A stretch of 64,000 bases of DNA. Origin: Candidatus Nitrospira neomarina (GTDB lineage: Bacteria; Nitrospirota; Nitrospiria; Nitrospirales; UBA8639). The translations under genes and the position numbers were made by a program. The stretch covers positions 1,178,001 through 1,242,000 of the forward strand of contig NZ_CP116968.1 in assembly GCF_032051675.1 (NCBI RefSeq), in the 5' to 3' direction. The notes under the pieces were generated by a model. That model did no database searches. It was not told the origin of the DNA and saw nothing but the letters and a program-made list of their open reading frames with translations. How positions within the stretch are numbered: the stretch's first letter is position 1; every line of letters starts with the position of its first letter. Positions 49,706 through 58,352 of the stretch are shown one piece after another.

Positions 49706-50746
49706 CTATTTTCTGAGATGTTCAAAATCCTGAATATCTTTTTTCATAAGCTCTCGTAACTTCTTGATTATTTTAGCCTCCAGTTGACGAGTCCGCTCTT
49801 TGGTAATCATATATTTTCTTCCTAAGTCTTCTAAGGTCACAGGAGATTCCGATAGGAGTCGATTGCGAAGAATGTCCTCCTCTCGCTCTGATAGTGTTTG
49901 TGCAAATTCTGCTAACTTTTTTCGGAAGAGAAGACGCAACTGTGTATCAGCCAATTGGTCATCAATGGGAGCCTGAGTAGAGGGAAGAAGGTCATGAAAG
50001 GTGCCTTCTCCCTCCGAAGTCATTGGCTGATCGAGGGAAAGTTCCCAACTTCCTAAACGTTGATCCATTTCCACAACATCTCGTTCACGCACATTTAACC
50101 GGTCTGCCAGTAACTTTGGATCGGGGACATAGCCTTGTCGTTCCAATTTGGCTTTTTCGCGACGAAGGTTATAGAAAAGGCGTCGTTGCTCCTGGGTTGT
50201 GCCTATTTTGACAAGACGAAAATTATTGAGGAGATACCGCAGCACAAAAGCTCGAACCCACCAGGCTGCATAGGCATAAAAGCGAACATTTTTTGTGGGA
50301 TCAAATTTCTTCATGGCCTGCAAAAGCCCGACATTCCCTTCCTGGATCAGGTCCATTTGATCAATACCGGCAAGACCATATTCCGAGGCGATGGAGACAC
50401 ACACACGAAGGTTAGCTAAAATTAACTTCACTGCAGACTCTCGTGTCCCTAATGTCTGATATTCATGAAAGAGTTGAAGTTCTTCCTCTTTCGAAAGGAA
50501 TGGATACCGGCGGACTTCGGCTAAGTATCGACTGAGCGTTGTGGTCGGAGTCAGTGCGGTTGAGACTGGATCCCACTTCGCCTGGCCTTCGGAGTCCTCT
50601 TCAGGTTTAGGGTGGTTCTCTTGTTCCTTGGCATCCTCAAGGATGATCTCATCACGGACCTCTTCATCAGGTAGTTCAGAAAGAGATTTTTTGACCACGA
50701 CGTCGATCACATCGGGAGTCCGCTTTTTGGATGATTTCTGTGTCAT
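49706..50746 (-). CDS. rpoH: RpoH-type (sigma-32-like) RNA polymerase sigma factor
   Basis: A 346-residue sigma-70-family protein. Region 2 is clear (NLRVCVSIASEYGLAGIDQ, DLIQEGNVGLLQAMKKFDP, AYAAWWVRAFVLRYLLNN). The RpoH box, diagnostic of heat-shock sigma factors, is present as QRRLFYNLR at 187-195. Region 4 ends the protein (LSEREEDILRNRLLSESPVTLEDLGRKY is the start of its helix-turn-helix). An acidic N-terminal extension of about 65 residues is longer than in E. coli RpoH. Direct proximity to groES, same strand, 250 bases apart, supports a heat-shock role. That it drives groESL is inference. Confidence 0.88.
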   Translation of the reverse strand: MTQKSSKKRTPDVIDVVVKKSLSELPDEEVRDEIILEDAKEQENHPKPEEDSEGQAKWDPVSTALTPTTTLSRYLAEVRRYPFLSKEEELQLFHEYQTLGTRESAVKLILANLRVCVSIASEYGLAGIDQMDLIQEGNVGLLQAMKKFDPTKNVRFYAYAAWWVRAFVLRYLLNNFRLVKIGTTQEQRRLFYNLRREKAKLERQGYVPDPKLLADRLNVRERDVVEMDQRLGSWELSLDQPMTSEGEGTFHDLLPSTQAPIDDQLADTQLRLLFRKKLAEFAQTLSEREEDILRNRLLSESPVTLEDLGRKYMITKERTRQLEAKIIKKLRELMKKDIQDFEHLRK

Positions 50747-50984
50747 GCTTTGGCTTACTGATCTAGAAGGCAGGGTATGCCCTATTCTTCTGATATATTG
50801 TAATGAATTTTTCTTGGATCACCAAACGCATTGACGAATTTTTCCAATTCGAGGTGAAAAAGAGGTCTCAGAATTTCCCATTCAGAGAAATATTGTTTAT
50901 TTCAGGGAAATCTTTTTATAGTCTGGTCTTGCCTACAGATTTAAAAAACTATGCAGAAAGGCCTCCCATGCCCTTGAAAGAACC

Positions 50985-52208
50985 ATGTTAAAAGAGGTAT
51001 GCCAGTCACTTCGTTCCGGGCATTGGCCAACTCTCCTTGGTGCGTGGCTCCACTTTGAAATAAGTTTTATGGTGTGGCTTCTTATTGGCGCCATGGGTAT
51101 TGCCATATCTGAAGAATTTTCTCTTACGGCTTCTCAAAAGGGCCTACTAATCGGCTTCCCATTGCTTGGTGGCGCATTGCTTCGAATTATCGTGGGGCCG
51201 TTAGGAGACCGATTCGGGGCTAAAATTGTGGGATTGGGCATTCTGGGCATGGAGGGCATCGGGTTACTGTTGGGATGGTTAGGTGGAACCACTTTCGAGT
51301 CTATGCTGGGAATTGGGCTCTTTTTAGGATTTGCGGGAGCCAGCTTTGCAATTGCTCTGCCTTTGGCTAGCCAAGCCTATCCTGCAGCCCATCAGGGGTT
51401 GGCCATGGGTGTCGTGGCGATTGGAAATAGTGGTGTGCTGTTGGCTGCGTTTATGGCCCCACGCCTTGCGGAAGGGGTTGGATGGCATCAGGTTTTCGGC
51501 ATCATGCTCCTACCTGTTATGGGGACAGCCCTCCTGTTTTTCTGGTTGGTTCAATCAGCTCCCGTAAGGAATAAAACCGATCCCTCAAAAAATGACAGTA
51601 TTGGAATTTTTTTGCGAAAAGGGGTTCAGGATCCAGTCATGTACTGGTTATGTTTTTTGTATGGTGTGACCTTCGGAGGATTTGTAGGGCTTTCAAGTTA
51701 TCTCCCGATTTTTCTTCACGATCAATTTCACGTCGGCATGGTAAAGGCTGGAACATTGACCGCACTTGTCGCTCTAGCGGGAAGTGTGGTCCGTCCTCTG
51801 GGAGGATTTCTTGCGGATCGCCACGGGGGCATCGCCTTATTGCAAGGGCTCTATCTTATAATAGCCGCTCTATGCCTGATATCGGGGAATCTTGATAGTT
51901 TTGTTTTGAGCTATGCCATGATTCTCCTAATTATGCTTTGCTTCGGATTTGGAAATGGAGCCATTTTCCAGGTTGTTTCCTCTCGATTCAAATCCGTAAT
52001 GGGTACGGCTTCCGGTTTTGTTGGTGCGGCAGGAGGTCTTGGAGGATTTCTCTTACCCTACGGGTTTGGATGGTTAAAGGAACTAACCGGAACCTTTTCT
52101 TCAGGATTTTTCACCCTGGGCATGGTTTCAGGATTGGCAGGCATTAGTGTTATGATGTTTCAGCGTTCGACTCGGTTAACCAAACACAAATCCATTCCAG
52201 AAATTTAA
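50985..52208 (+). CDS. NarK-type nitrate/nitrite transporter (MFS, NNP family)
   Basis: A 407-residue, 12-segment major facilitator protein. It carries both nitrate signatures of the NNP family: GFAGASFAIALPLASQAYPA followed by GNSG, and GFGNGAIFQVVSSRF followed by GFVGAAGGLGGFLLP. The conserved substrate Arg lies in ALLRIIVGPLGDRFG and its partner in VVRPLGGFLADRHGG. It may import nitrite or exchange nitrite and nitrate; in a nitrite oxidiser this would supply assimilation or clear product. It diverges from rpoH and precedes ribBA by 40 bases. Confidence 0.92.
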   Translation: MLKEVCQSLRSGHWPTLLGAWLHFEISFMVWLLIGAMGIAISEEFSLTASQKGLLIGFPLLGGALLRIIVGPLGDRFGAKIVGLGILGMEGIGLLLGWLGGTTFESMLGIGLFLGFAGASFAIALPLASQAYPAAHQGLAMGVVAIGNSGVLLAAFMAPRLAEGVGWHQVFGIMLLPVMGTALLFFWLVQSAPVRNKTDPSKNDSIGIFLRKGVQDPVMYWLCFLYGVTFGGFVGLSSYLPIFLHDQFHVGMVKAGTLTALVALAGSVVRPLGGFLADRHGGIALLQGLYLIIAALCLISGNLDSFVLSYAMILLIMLCFGFGNGAIFQVVSSRFKSVMGTASGFVGAAGGLGGFLLPYGFGWLKELTGTFSSGFFTLGMVSGLAGISVMMFQRSTRLTKHKSIPEI

Positions 52209-52248
52209 CGAACTTGCCTGAAATGTTTTCCCGTCAAGGGAGTCACCC

Positions 52249-53478
52249 ATGAAAAAAGTAACGGCCCCAATACACAAACCTCAATTTCACACCATTGCCG
52301 AAACTTTACAGGATATTCAAGCTGGCAAATGCATCATTCTTGTTGACGATGAGGATCGCGAAAATGAGGGCGATTTGGTCATGGCAGCTGAAAAGGTCAC
52401 GCCGGAACATATTAATTTCATGGCAAAATACGGCCGAGGATTAATTTGTCTCGCACTCACCCCCGATCGAGTTGAGGAGTTAAAACTTCCCCCACAGGCG
52501 AATGAAAATACCGCACCTTATGGCACAGCCTTTACCGTTTCAATTGATGCCGCCAAGAATATTACCACTGGGATCTCCGCTGCTGATCGAGCCACCACGA
52601 TTCAGTTGGCCGTGGATCCAAAAGCCAAGCCAACCGATTTTGCCAGACCTGGGCACATCTTTCCTTTAAAAGCCAATAAAGGCGGAGTGTTGCGCCGTGC
52701 CGGACAAACCGAAGGGTCTGTCGATCTTGCCCGGCTGGCCGGGCTGTATCCCGCGGCAGTGATCTGCGAAATTATGAATGATGATGGCACGATGGCCAGG
52801 GTTCCTCACTTAATGAAATTTGCAAAGCACCATGGCCTGAAAATCATCACCATTAAAGACCTGATTCAATATCGATTGCATCGGGAAACGTTTGTGAAGC
52901 AAGTTGCCACCGCAAACCTTCCCACACAGTTCGGTCATTTTCAGTCTGTCGTTTTTGAAAACGAACTTGATGCCGGAACACACATCGCCTTGGTAAAAGG
53001 GGAGATTGATGAACTTCCAACGTTGGTGCGAGTCCATTCAGGCTGTTTGACAGCCGATGTCTTTGGGTCATTGCGCTGTGATTGTCGGGAGCAACTCCAT
53101 CGAGCAATGGAAATAATTGAACGGGAAGGCAAAGGGGTTTTGCTGTACTTAAACCAGGAGGGACGGGGAATCGGGCTCACCAATAAAATACGGGCCTACC
53201 ACCTTCAGGACAATGGCAGTGATACAGTCGAAGCCAATTTACAATTGGGGTTTAAGGCTGATTTGCGGGATTACGGAATTGGCGCCCAAATTTTAGTTAA
53301 CTTAGGTCTTAAAAAAATCAGACTCATCACCAACAATCCAAGGAAAATTGTGGGAATCGAAGGGTATGGGTTGGAAGTGGTGGAACGAGTGTCCATTGAG
53401 ATTACTCCCCAGGAGTCAAATGTGCACTACTTGCGCACGAAAAAGGCCAAATTAGGCCACCTCTTGAATAATGTGTAG
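52249..53478 (+). CDS. ribBA: Bifunctional DHBP synthase / GTP cyclohydrolase II
   Basis: A 409-residue fusion feeding both branches of riboflavin synthesis. Residues 1-205 are RibB ([53 protein letters not shown]), making the four-carbon unit from ribulose 5-phosphate. Residues 206-409 are RibA ([18 protein letters not shown] with the three zinc cysteines, [25 protein letters not shown]), opening GTP. Both active sites look intact. It is followed by ribH 108 bases downstream. Confidence 0.97.
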   Translation: MKKVTAPIHKPQFHTIAETLQDIQAGKCIILVDDEDRENEGDLVMAAEKVTPEHINFMAKYGRGLICLALTPDRVEELKLPPQANENTAPYGTAFTVSIDAAKNITTGISAADRATTIQLAVDPKAKPTDFARPGHIFPLKANKGGVLRRAGQTEGSVDLARLAGLYPAAVICEIMNDDGTMARVPHLMKFAKHHGLKIITIKDLIQYRLHRETFVKQVATANLPTQFGHFQSVVFENELDAGTHIALVKGEIDELPTLVRVHSGCLTADVFGSLRCDCREQLHRAMEIIEREGKGVLLYLNQEGRGIGLTNKIRAYHLQDNGSDTVEANLQLGFKADLRDYGIGAQILVNLGLKKIRLITNNPRKIVGIEGYGLEVVERVSIEITPQESNVHYLRTKKAKLGHLLNNV

Positions 53479-53586
53479 TGGGGACTTGCGGTTCTTTCTG
53501 GCAAGTGGTACACACTCAATCGCGGGTCCCGACTCTCTTGATTTTTGTAATGAGAGAGTGAGTCTCCAAGGAATTACTTAACCAAC

Positions 53587-54096
53587 ATGGCAAACCAGGA
53601 GCGTGGTGACGAGGCAGACTGTCAGGTTGCGATCGTGGTCAGTACTTTTAACGAAGTTGTGACCAGCCGCTTATTGGTTGCAGCTGAATCCACCTTGACC
53701 CAATTAGGAACCCCACCAGACCACAGACAGGTCATTCGGGTTCCTGGAGCGTTTGAGATTCCCCTAATTGCAAAGACACTGGCCCAATCTCATCGATTTG
53801 ATGCCGTTATCTGTTTAGGGGCAGTGATCCGCGGAGAAACTCCTCATTTCGAATATATTTGTGCCGAGACAAGTCGCGGGATCGGCCAAGCAGCTCTGGA
53901 AACTGGCATTCCAATTATTTTCGGAGTGCTGACTACTGATACGGTTGATCAGGCAATGGAACGTTCTGGGTCACCTGAACGAAATAAAGGGGCTGATGCA
54001 GCACGTACGGCTCTTGAAATGGCCGTCTTAATGAAACGTTTGAGTAAAACCAGCATCCGTCAGTCTGGCTTTTTAAGGGAATCCACAACATCATGA
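53587..54096 (+). CDS. ribH: 6,7-dimethyl-8-ribityllumazine synthase
   Basis: A 169-residue enzyme condensing the products of the two RibBA branches into lumazine, the penultimate step of riboflavin synthesis. Motifs are VVSTFNEVVTSRLLVAAEST, VPGAFEIPLIAKTLA, CLGAVIRGETPHFEYICAET and GVLTTDTVDQAMERSG with the catalytic His in TPHFEY. Its stop overlaps the nusB start by four bases (ATGA at 54093-54096), so the two are probably translationally coupled, the widespread ribH-nusB pairing. Confidence 0.97.
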   Translation: MANQERGDEADCQVAIVVSTFNEVVTSRLLVAAESTLTQLGTPPDHRQVIRVPGAFEIPLIAKTLAQSHRFDAVICLGAVIRGETPHFEYICAETSRGIGQAALETGIPIIFGVLTTDTVDQAMERSGSPERNKGADAARTALEMAVLMKRLSKTSIRQSGFLRESTTS

Positions 54097-54620
54097 CCAT
54101 GACTGTTCCATCCGATACACCGCAAGCCAATCAAGCTCATGGACGGCCATCTCGCCGCCTGGCCCGCCAGCTTGCGTTGCAAATGCTTTTCCAGCATGAA
54201 TTTCAGGATCAGAATCCTACCTGGCAAGAAAAGTTTTGGGCAAGTCAATCGGCTTCCCCGGAAGTCCAAACATTTACTTCTAACCTCTTTCTTGGTGTCA
54301 TCACGAATCAGTCCGAAATTGACCGGATCATTCGTGATTTTGCCATCGACTGGTCTTTGCAGCGGATGCCGGTCGTGGATAGGAATATCCTCAGATTCTC
54401 CATTTACGAATTATTATGGGAGCCCGATATTCCGGCCATGGTCACCATCAATGAAGCGGTTGAATTGGCTAAATTATTTGCAGATGATGAGGCCAGACGA
54501 TTCGTGAATGGCCTATTAGACCATGTGCTCCGGGCTGAACCAAGGCTTGCCATCAAGCGAGGCCAGATTCAACAAAAAAGTCCTGCGCCGAAATTCTCTG
54601 ATCCGTCACCTACCGCCTAA
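54093..54620 (+). CDS. nusB: Transcription antitermination factor NusB
   Basis: A 175-residue helical RNA-binding protein. It contains RRLARQLALQMLFQHEFQ at the N-terminus (boxA RNA-binding arginines) and the conserved C-terminal MVTINEAVELAKLFADDEAR followed by RFVNGLLDHV. With NusE it binds boxA of rRNA leaders for antitermination. It is longer than the usual 140-150 residues through short tails at both ends. It overlaps ribH by four bases and is followed almost directly by purB. Confidence 0.96.
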   Translation: MTMTVPSDTPQANQAHGRPSRRLARQLALQMLFQHEFQDQNPTWQEKFWASQSASPEVQTFTSNLFLGVITNQSEIDRIIRDFAIDWSLQRMPVVDRNILRFSIYELLWEPDIPAMVTINEAVELAKLFADDEARRFVNGLLDHVLRAEPRLAIKRGQIQQKSPAPKFSDPSPTA

Positions 54621-54632
54621 TTGCCCTTTCCC

Positions 54633-56006
54633 ATGATTGACCGCTACACGTTACCCCGTATGGGGGCCGTTTGGACTCAGACCCACAAATATGAGTTGTG
54701 GTTGCAGGTTGAACTTGCCGTGTGCGAAGCCATGGAACAGATGGGTCATGTCCCTTATGGCGTGGCAGCCCGCATTCGAAAAAAAGTCACGATAAATCCT
54801 TTACGAATCGCGGCGATCGAACAAGTTACAAAGCATGATGTCATTGCCTTTCTGGAATCGGTGTCCGAGCAGGCAGGGAAAGACAGTCGATTTCTCCATG
54901 TTGGGCTCACCTCCTCGGACATTGTCGACACATCCCTTTCGTTGCAATTAGCGGAAGCAGCCCAATTGATTCGTGAGGATGTCGGGAGATTGCTCAGTGT
55001 CTTGCGGGATTTAGCCTTTGCGCATCAAGATACTCTAATGGTGGGGCGTTCGCATGGGATCCATGGAGAGCCCATTTCCTTCGGATGGAAGGTGGCCATT
55101 TGGTATCAGGAGTTTCAAAGGCAGGAACTCCGCCTAAAAGCGGCAATCGCCGACATTGCTGTTGGCAAGCTTTCAGGGGCCATGGGAACATTTGCCCATC
55201 TTTCTCCCTCGATAGAAAAAACGGTATGTCAACGGTTAGGATTGAAGCCAGCGCCTATCTCAAATCAGGTGCTTCAGCGGGACCGGCACGCGGCCTTCCT
55301 CTCGGCGTTGGCCCTAATAGCGGCCAGCATTGAAAAGGTGGCGACGGAAATACGTCATTTGCAACGAACGGAAGTCTTGGAAGCCGAAGAGTACTTTGAG
55401 CCTGGCCAAAAAGGATCGTCTGCCATGCCGCATAAACGAAACCCGATCAGCTCGGAAAATTTATGCGGTCTTGCTCGAGTGGTTCGCAGTAACAGTCTGG
55501 CTGCCCTGGAAAATGTCGCCTTGTGGCATGAGCGAGACATTAGCCATTCATCTGCGGAGCGGATCATCCTTCCCGATAGCACGATTCTGATCGATTACAT
55601 GTTGGTCCGTGTAACCAACATGTTATCCAAGCTAGTGGTCTATCCCGAACGAATGATGGCCACTCTCAATCAAACCGGTGGCCTCATCTATTCGCAACGG
55701 CTACTACTGGCGCTGGTGGATAAAGGTGCGATCAGAAAAGACGCCTATGAACATGTACAGCAACATGCTATGGCTGCCTGGAAGGGAGAGGGGAGTTTTC
55801 AAACCCTTATTGAGCAGGATCCTTTTATTGCCAAACATCTTAGTACAAAACAAATTGCGACATGTTTTAATCCCAAAACCTACTTGCGCCATCAACAGCA
55901 GATTTTCACGCGCGTGTTTGGAAGACAAGTTCGACGAAAGAGCTCAACACCAACCCGGCTTACTCCTTCAAAGAAAACTTCAAAAAAGAGGAAATACATT
56001 GACTAA
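54633..56006 (+). CDS. purB: Adenylosuccinate lyase
   Basis: A 457-residue fumarase-superfamily enzyme acting twice in purine synthesis (SAICAR and adenylosuccinate cleavage). The ATG at 54633 is 12 bases after the nusB stop; an in-frame TTG at 54621 is less likely. Motifs are MIDRYTLPRMGAVWT, VGLTSSDIVDTSLSLQL, GRSHGIHGEPISFG and the signature GSSAMPHKRNPISSENLCGL with the catalytic Ser loop. The last 25 residues are a strongly basic Ser/Thr/Lys tail (RRKSSTPTRLTPSKKTSKK) not typical of PurB. Its stop overlaps the purC start. Confidence 0.97.
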   Translation: MIDRYTLPRMGAVWTQTHKYELWLQVELAVCEAMEQMGHVPYGVAARIRKKVTINPLRIAAIEQVTKHDVIAFLESVSEQAGKDSRFLHVGLTSSDIVDTSLSLQLAEAAQLIREDVGRLLSVLRDLAFAHQDTLMVGRSHGIHGEPISFGWKVAIWYQEFQRQELRLKAAIADIAVGKLSGAMGTFAHLSPSIEKTVCQRLGLKPAPISNQVLQRDRHAAFLSALALIAASIEKVATEIRHLQRTEVLEAEEYFEPGQKGSSAMPHKRNPISSENLCGLARVVRSNSLAALENVALWHERDISHSSAERIILPDSTILIDYMLVRVTNMLSKLVVYPERMMATLNQTGGLIYSQRLLLALVDKGAIRKDAYEHVQQHAMAAWKGEGSFQTLIEQDPFIAKHLSTKQIATCFNPKTYLRHQQQIFTRVFGRQVRRKSSTPTRLTPSKKTSKKRKYID

Positions 56007-56703
56007 AGGAAATTTGCTCTACGAAGGAAAAGCCAAAAGGATTTTTCTGACCGAGAAGGACGACGAGCTCATTCAGTACTTCAAGGACGATGCCACCGCC
56101 TTTAACGCCGAAAAACGTGGGACGATTCTGGAAAAAGGCGTTGTCAATAATGCGATTTCCGCAAAACTGTTCCAACATCTTGCCGACGCCGGAATTCCCA
56201 GTCATTTCATTCAGCAAATCAATGACCGGGAGATGTTGACGCGTCGGGTAAAAATTATTCCGGTTGAAGTGGTGGTGCGTAATCGAGCCACCGGCAGCAT
56301 TGTCAAACGTTTAGGTTTAGAAGAAGGCTTGTTTATTGATCCTCCCTTAGTCGAGTTCTTCTATAAGGATGATTCACTGGGCGATCCTCTTATTTCTGAA
56401 GACCATATTCGATTGTTGAAATTGGCCACCACCGGGCAAATCGAGGAACTCCGCCAACAGGCTCTCAAAATCAACGAAGTGCTCAAACCTTTTTTTCAGA
56501 AAAAGGGCATGTTTCTAGTGGATTTTAAGTTAGAATTTGGATTATGGAATGGTCAGATTATCTTGGCAGATGAAATTTCTCCGGACACATGCCGTTTTTG
56601 GGATATCCAAACCGGAGAACGCATGGATAAGGATCGTTTCCGAAAAGATTTGGGCCGGATTGAGGAAACCTATCAAGAAGTTCTCAAGCGGGTTTGCGGA
56701 TAA
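55999..56703 (+). CDS. purC: SAICAR synthetase
   Basis: A 234-residue ligase joining aspartate to CAIR. The start is a TTG at 55999 with AGAGG 7 bases upstream, inside the last codons of purB (8-base overlap). It opens LTKGNLLYEGKAKRIFLTEK, the family's N-terminus; the longer frame back to 55678 overlaps purB and is rejected. Motifs include FNAEKRGTILEKGVVNNAIS, VEVVVRNRATGSIVKRLG, LVDFKLEFG and ILADEISPDTCRFWD. Length is normal for the bacterial monofunctional type. Confidence 0.97.
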   Translation: MTKGNLLYEGKAKRIFLTEKDDELIQYFKDDATAFNAEKRGTILEKGVVNNAISAKLFQHLADAGIPSHFIQQINDREMLTRRVKIIPVEVVVRNRATGSIVKRLGLEEGLFIDPPLVEFFYKDDSLGDPLISEDHIRLLKLATTGQIEELRQQALKINEVLKPFFQKKGMFLVDFKLEFGLWNGQIILADEISPDTCRFWDIQTGERMDKDRFRKDLGRIEETYQEVLKRVCG

Positions 56704-56818
56704 TTCACGAAGTAGGGAGCCTTGCGTGCATGCTTTGCCACCGACTATCTTGGTGACGGATCTGTCTATTTCATAAATCGTTTATTCACCGGGTGTCTGT
56801 CACTCCTTCCGGAAAATT

Positions 56819-57064
56819 ATGAAAGCCAAAATTTACATCACACTCAAAAACGGAATTCTTGATCCCCAGGGTCGAGCTATTCAGCAATCTCTTCAAACCC
56901 TTGGTTTTGAATCAGTTGGAGAGGTCCGAATTGGAAAATTTATCGAGGTTGATCTTTGTGAAACAGACGCGACGTCCGGTGAAACTACCATCAAAGCGAT
57001 GTGCGAAAAACTTCTTGCCAATACGGTCATTGAAGAATATCAATACGAGATACTTGAGGCATAA
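56819..57064 (+). CDS. purS: Phosphoribosylformylglycinamidine synthase subunit PurS
   Basis: An 81-residue protein, the usual PurS length. It opens MKAKIYITLKNGILDPQGRA and contains GFESVGEVRIGKFIEVDL and NTVIEEYQYEI. PurS joins small PurL and PurQ into the three-part FGAM synthase and helps channel ammonia. It lies 115 bases after purC and 91 bases before purQ. Confidence 0.95.
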   Translation: MKAKIYITLKNGILDPQGRAIQQSLQTLGFESVGEVRIGKFIEVDLCETDATSGETTIKAMCEKLLANTVIEEYQYEILEA

Positions 57065-57155
57065 TGGTCTCTCCATTGCTCCTCCTGATTACATGCGGTC
57101 TTTTCTTTCCTGATAGCTCTTACCTCAGTATGAATGTCCACGAGCAGAGAACCAT

Positions 57156-57869
57156 ATGAACATCGGCATCATTGTCTTTCCCGGATCCAATTGTGATCGT
57201 GATTGTGCGCATGTTCTTTCGGAGGTGATGGGACAAACGGCTCAGTTTATCTGGCATCAAGAGAGATCCGTCAAGGGCATGGATGCCATCATTCTGCCAG
57301 GGGGGTTTTCTTATGGTGACTATCTGCGCACGGGTGCCATAGCCAGATTTTCTCCCATCATGGAGGCCGTGGTTGAGTTTGCCGGGCGGGGAGGAATGGT
57401 CCTGGGCATCTGTAATGGATTTCAAATGCTTTTAGAGCTTGGAATATTACCCGGTGCCATGTTGCGTAACAGGGATCTTTCCTTTATTTGTGAAGACCAT
57501 TATATACGGGTAGAAAACGCGAATACTCCATTTACCAATCACTGTGAACCCGGACAGATTCTGAAGCTCCCGATTGCCCATGCTGAAGGAAATTATTATA
57601 CCAACCCGGTGACCTTGTCCGCCTTGCAGGCCAATGCGCAAATCGTCTTTCGATATTGTGATCGCGAAGGCAAAGTGACTTCTCAAACCAATCCCAATGG
57701 GTCGCTGGATAACATTGCGGGAATCCGCAATGCCGCCGGGAACGTCCTTGGTCTGATGCCTCATCCAGAGCGAAGCGCAGAACACCTGCTCAATAATGAG
57801 GATGGAATATATATTTTTCGATCCATGGTTTCAGCGTTGGAAACACACAAAACACCTCAACCGGCATAG
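57156..57869 (+). CDS. purQ: Phosphoribosylformylglycinamidine synthase subunit PurQ (glutaminase)
   Basis: A 237-residue class I glutamine amidotransferase that supplies ammonia to PurL. It starts [20 protein letters not shown]. The catalytic Cys lies in [13 protein letters not shown] and the His/Glu pair in [32 protein letters not shown] is the family signature. It is followed at 44 bases by a small DUF433 gene that separates it from purL. Confidence 0.97.
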   Translation: MNIGIIVFPGSNCDRDCAHVLSEVMGQTAQFIWHQERSVKGMDAIILPGGFSYGDYLRTGAIARFSPIMEAVVEFAGRGGMVLGICNGFQMLLELGILPGAMLRNRDLSFICEDHYIRVENANTPFTNHCEPGQILKLPIAHAEGNYYTNPVTLSALQANAQIVFRYCDREGKVTSQTNPNGSLDNIAGIRNAAGNVLGLMPHPERSAEHLLNNEDGIYIFRSMVSALETHKTPQPA

Positions 57870-57912
57870 ATTGGATGCCGTTATCCGCCCTTCCCTTTCG
57901 GTCAAGGCCACT

Positions 57913-58143
57913 ATGGAAGTTTTTCCCGGAATTACAATGACTCCAGACATCTGCCACGGGAAACCATGTGTGGCAGGCACTGCCGTTGATGTGGCTACCG
58001 TGGTCGGGACCCTTGGGATCGGAAAATCATTTCATGAGGTTCAAGAAGCATTGAATTTGACATATGAACAAGTGCTCACGGCGTTGCGCTATGCTTCCTA
58101 TGTCACGGATCATTTGCCCCTTCGTCTCCCTTCAGGTCATTAA
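57913..58143 (+). CDS. DUF433 family small protein
   Basis: A 76-residue protein. The frame extends upstream into purQ, but the ATG at 57913 begins the domain: MEVFPGITMTPDICHGKPCV, AGTAVDVATVVGTLGIGKSF, then LNLTYEQVLTALRYASY. This is the DUF433 helix-turn-helix-like domain, often the antitoxin partner of a DUF5615 PIN-like toxin. The usual PGICGGRPxIxGTR motif reads PDICHGKPCVAGTA here. No toxin gene is adjacent. Its place inside the purine run, between purQ and purL, is unusual, and its role is unknown. Confidence 0.8.
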   Translation: MEVFPGITMTPDICHGKPCVAGTAVDVATVVGTLGIGKSFHEVQEALNLTYEQVLTALRYASYVTDHLPLRLPSGH

Positions 58144-58352
58144 GCCACAGGACAGTATGCCGGTGTTTATGCTAAATTCCCTTTTATGGAAATAAAGACC
58201 CTTCTGACCTTCCAATGTGCATTTCTTGAGCATTAAGGAAACCAACCTCGTGGGTTTGTTCCGAAATTCTTTGTGACATATTCGGTTTTTCACCTCTTTT
58301 ATTTCCCTTGTGCTAATTGGGAAAGATTTTCATTCAAAATGAGTTGTTTGCC

